Virus record (IMG/VR): IMGVR_UViG_3300050030_000129
Location: 1-33,680 of that record
Length of the DNA: 33,680 nt
Source of the DNA: a virus
Reading direction: 5' to 3' (one strand)
Position 1 is the stretch's first letter, and the number at the start of each line of letters is the position of its first letter. The translations under genes and the position numbers were made by a program. The notes beneath the pieces are model-generated. The model had not been told where the DNA came from. It saw only the letters and a program-made list of their open reading frames with translations, and ran no database searches. Shown piece after piece: positions 30,140 to 33,680 of this stretch.

Positions 30140-30153
30140 GGTCGTTCTGGTTA
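30140..30153 (-). promoter_or_regulatory. TAACC-type upstream element of yopX
   Basis: The 14 bases before the ATG read TAACCAGAACGACC on the minus strand. The upstream gene ends at 30175, so this TAA is not its stop codon. The sequence resembles the elements before 2327 (TAATCACCACGACC) and 2950 (TAACCACGACGACC), which lie more than 27 kb away. Confidence 0.5.
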
Positions 30154-30155
30154 GG

Positions 30156-30192
30156 CAACAACCCCCGATTCCGGCTAAGGATGGGGGTGTTG
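30156..30192 (-). promoter_or_regulatory. long hairpin enclosing a stop codon
   Basis: CAACaACCCCC (30156-30166) pairs with GGGGGTGTTG (30183-30192) with one bulged A, and the inner ATtCC pairs with GGAT, giving about 14 base pairs with a small loop. The stop codon of the upstream 66-aa gene (30175-30177) lies in that loop. No U-run follows. A ribosome finishing the upstream gene would have to open the hairpin, so it could couple or block translation of yopX. Confidence 0.55.
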
Positions 30193-30375
30193 TCGGAGTA
30201 AAAAAGCGACGGATTCAGGTGACTTGTAGTTCAGTGCCCGCATTATCTGGCGGAAACTGAACCCGTTATCCCGCATTGCCCGAGCTGCTGCACGTCGCGC
30301 AGATACTAGCGATTCACGAGCATGGAATGGTTCTTCTAGTTCTCCGGAACCTTTGCACATTGGACAGATAGTCAT
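30175..30375 (-). CDS. 66-aa zinc-and-HTH regulator-like protein
   Basis: CPMCKGSGELEE at the N-terminus (one Cys pair, as in DnaJ-type or half zinc-ribbon proteins) is followed by a C-terminal helix-turn-helix, DNGFSFRQIMRALNYKSPESVAFLL. It likely binds DNA and could control the yopX cassette or neighbouring genes. The predicted -10 of the promoter at 30382-30409 ends six bases before the ATG, so the transcript would start at or next to the start codon (leaderless). There is no room for an SD. Confidence 0.65.
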   Translation of the reverse strand: MTICPMCKGSGELEEPFHARESLVSARRAAARAMRDNGFSFRQIMRALNYKSPESVAFLLRQHPHP

Positions 30376-30381
30376 AATACT

Positions 30382-30409
30382 ATGATACGCCGTTATACAA
30401 AACTGTCAA
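30382..30409 (-). promoter_or_regulatory. sigma70 promoter predicting a leaderless mRNA
   Basis: TTGACA (30409-30404) is a perfect -35. A 16-bp spacer is followed by TATCAT (30387-30382), which matches the -10 at five of six positions. The -35 overlaps the stop codon of the ATPase gene (30406-30408). The ATG begins at 30375, only six bases after the -10. Confidence 0.75.
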
Positions 30410-31890
30410 GCCCTGCGCCTCGGTGCCCTCTTCACCTTCACGTCTTCAATCTCGGCCTCTTTACGCTCCTGTTCCATCTCAGCGATGTGCTCCCTGCGGC
30501 GTTTGTAGGCGTCTCGGCAGGACTCTATCGACACCAGATTGATCCGCGCGTTCGTTTCCATGAAGGCCGCGATGTGCTCGGCTGGCACTCTCGGTGGTGG
30601 AGTGCTAAGCGGCGTCCTCAGCCAGTACGTCTTACCTTCGTCGGCGTAACAGGCCACGGCCTCCCCGACGCGCTGACTCTTGATCTGGTTCGCGTAGTGC
30701 GCCAGCTCCTCCCCTACCGACCAGTACGACGGCTCCCCTGTCGGGACAGGCACAATTCCCCACAAGCGTTCCGCCTTCTGGCGCTTGATGCGGTCGCCCC
30801 TGAGCGGGAACAGTTGCCGCGCCATTTTCTCGGCGTCTTCGTAGTCGCCCAGGCTGAACGCGATCCGCGTGCCGCAGTTGCCCATGATGGCCGACAGCAA
30901 TTTCCAGTCGATCTGGGCCCTGTTCTGGTGGAACACACAGAGGCCCAGCCCTCGCTTCTGCCGGCGGGACATGATGCGGTGAACGCAATCCGACGGGTAC
31001 TCCTGAAACTCGTCGAGGAATGTGATGTAGGTGCTGGCGCCTTCCTGCCGCTTGGCCGAATCCAGCTCGATGCGTGCCAGGAGCAGCGTCGCCAGCAGGG
31101 GCAGTTGGTCGCCGAGCCTGTCCTCCTCCAGCCGAATCAGCACGGTCTTCCCGTCGTCCATGAGCTTGGAGAAGTCCACGCACGTCTCTGTGGAAAACAT
31201 GGGGGCAAGGTAGGGGCTGCTGAGGATTTCGCTGACCTTGTTGCGAGCGCTCTCGATCCATTCCCGAAACCGCGTCTTGGCGAGCTGGGCGCGGTACACC
31301 GTCCAGAACTTCAGGGCCGGTTGCTTGGAATGGAAGGCCAACGTCTCGGCGAACCGCGGATCGAGAAACAAGTCGTCGAACTCCTGCACACTGAGGTGCT
31401 GCTCACCGAGCACGAGAAAGGCTGATCTGAAAACGTCCTCCATCCTTGCGCCCAAGGCGAACTGCTCCGGCCAGACGCGCTTGAGGGCGGCGATGAAGTA
31501 CTGGGCGGTCTCGAAGAGGCTGTAGGAGGCGTCAGGAGCTAACCAGTTGAAGGGGATGACGCCTGAGTCGTCCGTAGGGCAGAACACCGCGTAGCGGCTA
31601 CAGGCGGGCTCGTAGCGCCGACCTAGCGGCACCTTCGGGTATTTCCGGTCGGCATCGGCCACGATGAGCCGGATCAAGTGGTCTTGGGTGCTGCCTTCGA
31701 GGTCGAGGGAACAGAACGGTACTCCGAGCGCGAGGCATTGGCTCATCAGATTCTTGGCTAGGTTGGTCTTACCGGAACGGCTGGAGCCTTGGCAGTAGAC
31801 GCCGCGCTGGAGCTGGCGGTCGGTGAGTGTCAGCCTTTTCTTCCGGCGTCCGTCGTACTCAACGCCCTCCCCCAGATGCAGACTTGTCAT
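30406..31890 (-). CDS. HerA/VirD4-like ATPase (conjugative coupling-type)
   Basis: The 494-aa protein has Walker A GSSRSGKT (residues 35-42), Walker B TYITFLDEFQEY with D293/E294, and the later HQNRAQIDWKLLSAIMGNCGTRIAF, the sensor region of FtsK/HerA superfamily DNA translocases. The N-terminus lacks transmembrane segments, but two multi-pass membrane proteins are encoded just upstream, so it may dock on them as VirD4/TraG-type coupling ATPases do. The C-terminal 60 residues are charged. A DNA-pumping role in transfer, packaging or segregation is possible. The start at 31890 was chosen for GAGG seven bases upstream; it lies inside the end of the upstream gene (32-nt overlap). Confidence 0.8.
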   Translation of the reverse strand: MTSLHLGEGVEYDGRRKKRLTLTDRQLQRGVYCQGSSRSGKTNLAKNLMSQCLALGVPFCSLDLEGSTQDHLIRLIVADADRKYPKVPLGRRYEPACSRYAVFCPTDDSGVIPFNWLAPDASYSLFETAQYFIAALKRVWPEQFALGARMEDVFRSAFLVLGEQHLSVQEFDDLFLDPRFAETLAFHSKQPALKFWTVYRAQLAKTRFREWIESARNKVSEILSSPYLAPMFSTETCVDFSKLMDDGKTVLIRLEEDRLGDQLPLLATLLLARIELDSAKRQEGASTYITFLDEFQEYPSDCVHRIMSRRQKRGLGLCVFHQNRAQIDWKLLSAIMGNCGTRIAFSLGDYEDAEKMARQLFPLRGDRIKRQKAERLWGIVPVPTGEPSYWSVGEELAHYANQIKSQRVGEAVACYADEGKTYWLRTPLSTPPPRVPAEHIAAFMETNARINLVSIESCRDAYKRRREHIAEMEQERKEAEIEDVKVKRAPRRRA

Positions 31891-32242
31891 CGGGCGGCCT
31901 CGGCAGTCCGGCGTAGATCCAGAGGAACGCCCAGAGGACACCGACAATCCCGGAAGCCATGCCGGCCGTTCCGTAGCAACGGGTAATCAGGACTCCTCCG
32001 GCCTTGAGAAGGGCACAAAATCCCACTATGCCGATGACCCAGCAGGGCCAGCCGCCCCTGGTCATTGGAATGACAATCAGATGCCTCCAGAGCCAGAGCC
32101 CAATCCGTCCCAGAAGCCACAACAAGTCTTGGGACAGCATGACCGCGCCGCGAACAAGCCTGCCCTTGCCGCGCAGCATGGCCAGAACGAACAGAAGAAT
32201 GAGGGATTGAGCGATAAGGTAGTGACTGGTGTTCGCTGTCAT
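31859..32242 (-). CDS. 127-aa multi-pass membrane protein
   Basis: The protein has about four hydrophobic segments: LIAQSLILLFVLAML near the N-terminus, LWLLGRIGLWLWRHLIVIP, WPCWVIGIVGFCALLKAGGVLI, and ASGIVGVLWAFLWIYAGLP, ending in a polar tail. No family is recognised. It is co-transcribed with, and overlaps, the HerA/VirD4-like ATPase gene, which suggests a membrane anchor or channel partner for it. The start has no obvious SD. It follows the preceding gene by 18 nt. Confidence 0.65.
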   Translation of the reverse strand: MTANTSHYLIAQSLILLFVLAMLRGKGRLVRGAVMLSQDLLWLLGRIGLWLWRHLIVIPMTRGGWPCWVIGIVGFCALLKAGGVLITRCYGTAGMASGIVGVLWAFLWIYAGLPRPPDDKSASGGGR

Positions 32243-32260
32243 GCCGGTCGGATACTGCCA

Positions 32261-32617
32261 TCAGCGACGCCTTTCCGGCAAGGGCCGCGAACGTTTCGGC
32301 TTCCGGTGGAACTTCTTGAAGACCCAAACGACGACCCAGACCCAAATGCCGGCCAACAGCACGGCCACGACCGGATGGGTTTCCTTGGCCCAAACTTGAT
32401 TGGCAAGTGTGAGAAGAGCGACCGCCCCGACCAGCACGGCGAGCCAGGCGACCCAGCCGAAGACGTTGGCCGGCGCGGTCACCGACTGACGGAGGAGGAA
32501 CCGGAGACCGCCGAACACGAGGCGACTTGCCGCGCGGACGACGCCCCCGCTTCCTCCTTTCTTCGTCCCCTTCCGCAGCATCAGCAGGCCGACGGCGATG
32601 ACGGCCAGTGTCAGCAC
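32261..32617 (-). CDS. 118-aa multi-pass membrane protein
   Basis: Three hydrophobic segments are visible: the N-terminal VLTLAVIAVGLLML, FGWVAWLAVLVGAVALLTLAN, and PVVAVLLAGIWVWVVVWVFKKFH. They are followed by a very basic end (RKPKRSRPLPERRR). A GTG at 32617 is the preferred start because it overlaps the stop of the zinc-ribbon gene (GTGCTGA) with AGGG upstream; a longer frame would overlap that gene by 118 nt. Together with the 127-aa protein it may form the membrane part of the ATPase system. Confidence 0.6.
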   Translation of the reverse strand: MLTLAVIAVGLLMLRKGTKKGGSGGVVRAASRLVFGGLRFLLRQSVTAPANVFGWVAWLAVLVGAVALLTLANQVWAKETHPVVAVLLAGIWVWVVVWVFKKFHRKPKRSRPLPERRR

Positions 32618-32802
32618 CGGAAGTCCCTGTAGCCACGCTGTCCGCAGTTGAGGCAGCGGTATAAACGGCGCTGCCGGTAGTTGCTGATGGGATACTCGCC
32701 CTTTCTCTCTATGCGCGTGGAGTGACAACGGTTACAGCGCAGCACTATCCTCGGCTTGGACGGGCTGAAGAACGTCCTGGTGATCTCCTTGAAGTAACCC
32801 AT
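32611..32802 (-). CDS. 63-aa zinc-ribbon protein
   Basis: The protein has CNRCHS and CLNCGQ, 27 residues apart, a classical zinc ribbon, on a basic background (RKGEYPISNYRQRRLYR). The fold usually binds nucleic acid. It lies in the same transcript as the membrane proteins and ATPase and starts two bases after the stop of the upstream gene (TAAGCCATG), with no SD. Confidence 0.7.
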   Translation of the reverse strand: MGYFKEITRTFFSPSKPRIVLRCNRCHSTRIERKGEYPISNYRQRRLYRCLNCGQRGYRDFRC

Positions 32803-32805
32803 GGC

Positions 32806-32982
32806 TTACTTCTTGGACGCGGCGTCGAGAGCCGCTCCGATCAGGGCGATGACCGTGACGGTGCCGACGAACTCCAGAAAGCCCGAAGGGGCCTTCTCGA
32901 TACGACGGCTCTTCTCGATGCAGACGGTTCGGGGCCGCGGATGGTAGATGACCTTCCGCTCGACCAGGTACTTGTCAGGCAT
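32806..32982 (-). CDS. 58-aa single-pass membrane protein
   Basis: MPDKYLVERKVIYHPRPRTVCI is a basic N-terminal part, and LEFVGTVTVIALIGAALDAA is a C-terminal membrane segment ending ASKK. The ATG at 32982 has GGAGG five bases upstream, which sets the start; an in-frame extension further upstream lacks support. It is the first gene of the leftward membrane/ATPase transcript and lies across a 242-bp gap from the divergent plus-strand gene. Confidence 0.65.
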   Translation of the reverse strand: MPDKYLVERKVIYHPRPRTVCIEKSRRIEKAPSGFLEFVGTVTVIALIGAALDAASKK

Positions 32983-33128
32983 TTCAGCCTCCCTTCCGGG
33001 CGCCAACGCGACGCCCTGTGACCTAGGCGTGATTTCCGGCGGGGAAGGTGAAATGGAGGTTGATTGCCGACACACCACAGCGGGACAATAACGGCGGGTA
33101 GCTTGGGGTCATCAACCGTGGCTCCCAT

Positions 33129-33209
33129 GTGAAGTGCCCGCCTCTGATCTTGGGTCAGGGGGGACACGACAAGCATTCACAGGCTATCCTCTTCTCTCGG
33201 GCACTTCAC
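33129..33209. repeat. 12-bp perfect inverted repeat, possible operator pair
   Basis: GTGAAGTGCCCG (33129-33140) recurs in inverted form as CGGGCACTTCAC (33198-33209), separated by 57 bp. The second copy ends five bases before the SD of the plus-strand gene. The pair could be two regulator-binding sites controlling the divergent genes, or could fold in RNA to hide the SD. CCATG lies next to each arm as well. Confidence 0.55.
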
Positions 33210-33224
33210 TTCATGGAGGAATCC

Positions 33225-33680
33225 ATGGAGTGGCAGGATCGACGGAGGTTCGAGAGCTGGTACCGGAAGGTCGAACGGTATGCGACAACTGTCCATGACC
33301 ACGTCAATGCTCACGTCCTTCTCAGAGGAGTCCTTATGGGACGCCTCGGAGAAACGGGTATCGGCGAGGCTCTCTACCGCGAACTCATCGCGGCGAACGG
33401 GAACGGACGAATTATCGGTAAGTCCCGTTTCTTTGAGCGCCTCGGCACGATCGACTATGACTTCTACGACGGCGAGGCAATTCTCCATGTTGCAGCCGTC
33501 GCAGTCGCCGAAAAGGACGAGCTTGGCCGATATCTGGCGGCCGACACATACCGCAAAGCACACCCGATCGCGCTGCAAATACTCGGAAAGAGGCACGCGA
33601 TTCGGGCAGTACCGGACGGAAACAAGGGCAAGACCAAGTATGTCCTGATTCCGTTTGTTCTCGAACGCTACATCAGGTAG
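33225..33680 (+). CDS. hypothetical protein, 151 aa, divergent
   Basis: This is the only convincing plus-strand gene. The ATG at 33225 has GGAGGA four bases upstream; an earlier in-frame ATG at 33213 lacks an SD. The product is basic at the N-terminus (RRRFESWYRKVERYATTVHDH), with a helical centre (GIGEALYRELIAANGNGRIIGKSRFFERLG) and a C-terminal part containing GKTKYVLIPFVLERYIR. No family is recognised. Its divergent position next to an inverted repeat is typical of a regulator, but no helix-turn-helix is evident. It ends exactly at the last base of the window. Confidence 0.6.
   Translation: MEWQDRRRFESWYRKVERYATTVHDHVNAHVLLRGVLMGRLGETGIGEALYRELIAANGNGRIIGKSRFFERLGTIDYDFYDGEAILHVAAVAVAEKDELGRYLAADTYRKAHPIALQILGKRHAIRAVPDGNKGKTKYVLIPFVLERYIR

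Noticed and set aside
30382-31425. A 347-codon open frame on the plus strand
   Set aside because: It runs antisense to the ATPase gene, has a biased His/Arg/Leu/Val composition without recognisable motifs, and is explained by the GC-rich third positions of the real gene.
31823-32632. A 269-codon plus-strand frame opposite the membrane-protein genes
   Set aside because: It is Pro/Gln/Asp-rich low-complexity sequence with no motif, antisense to two genes that have clear transmembrane patterns.
31887-32636. A 249-codon minus-strand frame overlapping both membrane genes
   Set aside because: It is Arg/Gly/His-rich without structure, and fully covered by better-supported frames on the same strand.
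1-33680. Integrase, attachment sites or insertion sequences
   Set aside because: No recombinase or transposase motif was seen in any frame, and no terminal inverted or direct repeats were found at plausible borders.

Overview
The window is most of the virion-building half of a tailed bacteriophage (or prophage or phage-plasmid), joined on its right to a cassette with plasmid-like genes. Almost every gene lies on the minus strand, so transcription runs from high to low coordinates; the only convincing plus-strand gene is the last one (33225-33680). The outermost genes end exactly at bases 1 and 33680, so the genome continues on both sides. I saw no integrase, DNA polymerase, tRNA, rRNA, CRISPR array or insertion sequence. 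The host cannot be named: the promoters look like bacterial sigma70 type, some genes have strong Shine-Dalgarno (SD) sites, and many have none.

Region by region, in the direction of transcription. (1) 33.0-28.06 kb: a membrane-anchored 58-aa protein, a zinc ribbon, two multi-pass membrane proteins, a HerA/VirD4-like ATPase, a small zinc/HTH protein, a YopX-like protein, another zinc-binding mini-protein, an unknown protein, a RadC-like JAB-domain protein and a DUF932-like protein. Several of these are plasmid or conjugation-type families. (2) 27.96-21.45 kb: two small proteins, a family 2 glycosyltransferase, small and large terminase, portal, two tandem paralogues that may be head decoration proteins, and two unknown proteins. 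(3) 21.3-17.4 kb: a structured non-coding stretch, scaffold, DUF5309-type major capsid protein, a small head protein, a second glycosyltransferase and the head-tail adaptor. (4) 17.4-6.6 kb: tail stabilisation protein, fibre-like proteins, a long repeat-rod protein, a 1076-aa probable internal or ejection protein, a large beta-rich tail protein, a nucleotidyltransferase-like protein and a beta-helix fibre. No tape measure, tail tube or sheath gene was recognised, and the adaptor/stabilisation pair resembles podoviruses, so a short-tailed virion is inferred. (5) 6.6-4.3 kb: lysis module (XhlA-like protein, M23 endopeptidase, mini membrane protein), a metallophosphoesterase and a terminator. (6) 4.29-3.5 kb: a promoter-rich non-coding stretch with one zinc-finger gene. 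(7) 3.47-0 kb: early-type genes including a Rad52-like annealing protein, a coiled-coil partner, a secreted 3D-domain protein, several membrane mini-proteins and a winged-helix protein.

The most unusual signal is translational. Many left and central genes lack an SD site and instead carry TAA(C/T)C followed by A/C-rich sequence ending at the ATG. In eight cases the TAA begins exactly 14 nt before the start, and in six of those it is not the stop codon of the preceding gene. Genes to the right of 28.0 kb mostly use ordinary GGAGG sites, which suggests two modules of different origin. Within the right module, the 29598-30375 cassette is an exception: its promoter predicts a leaderless first gene and its second gene carries the TAACC element.
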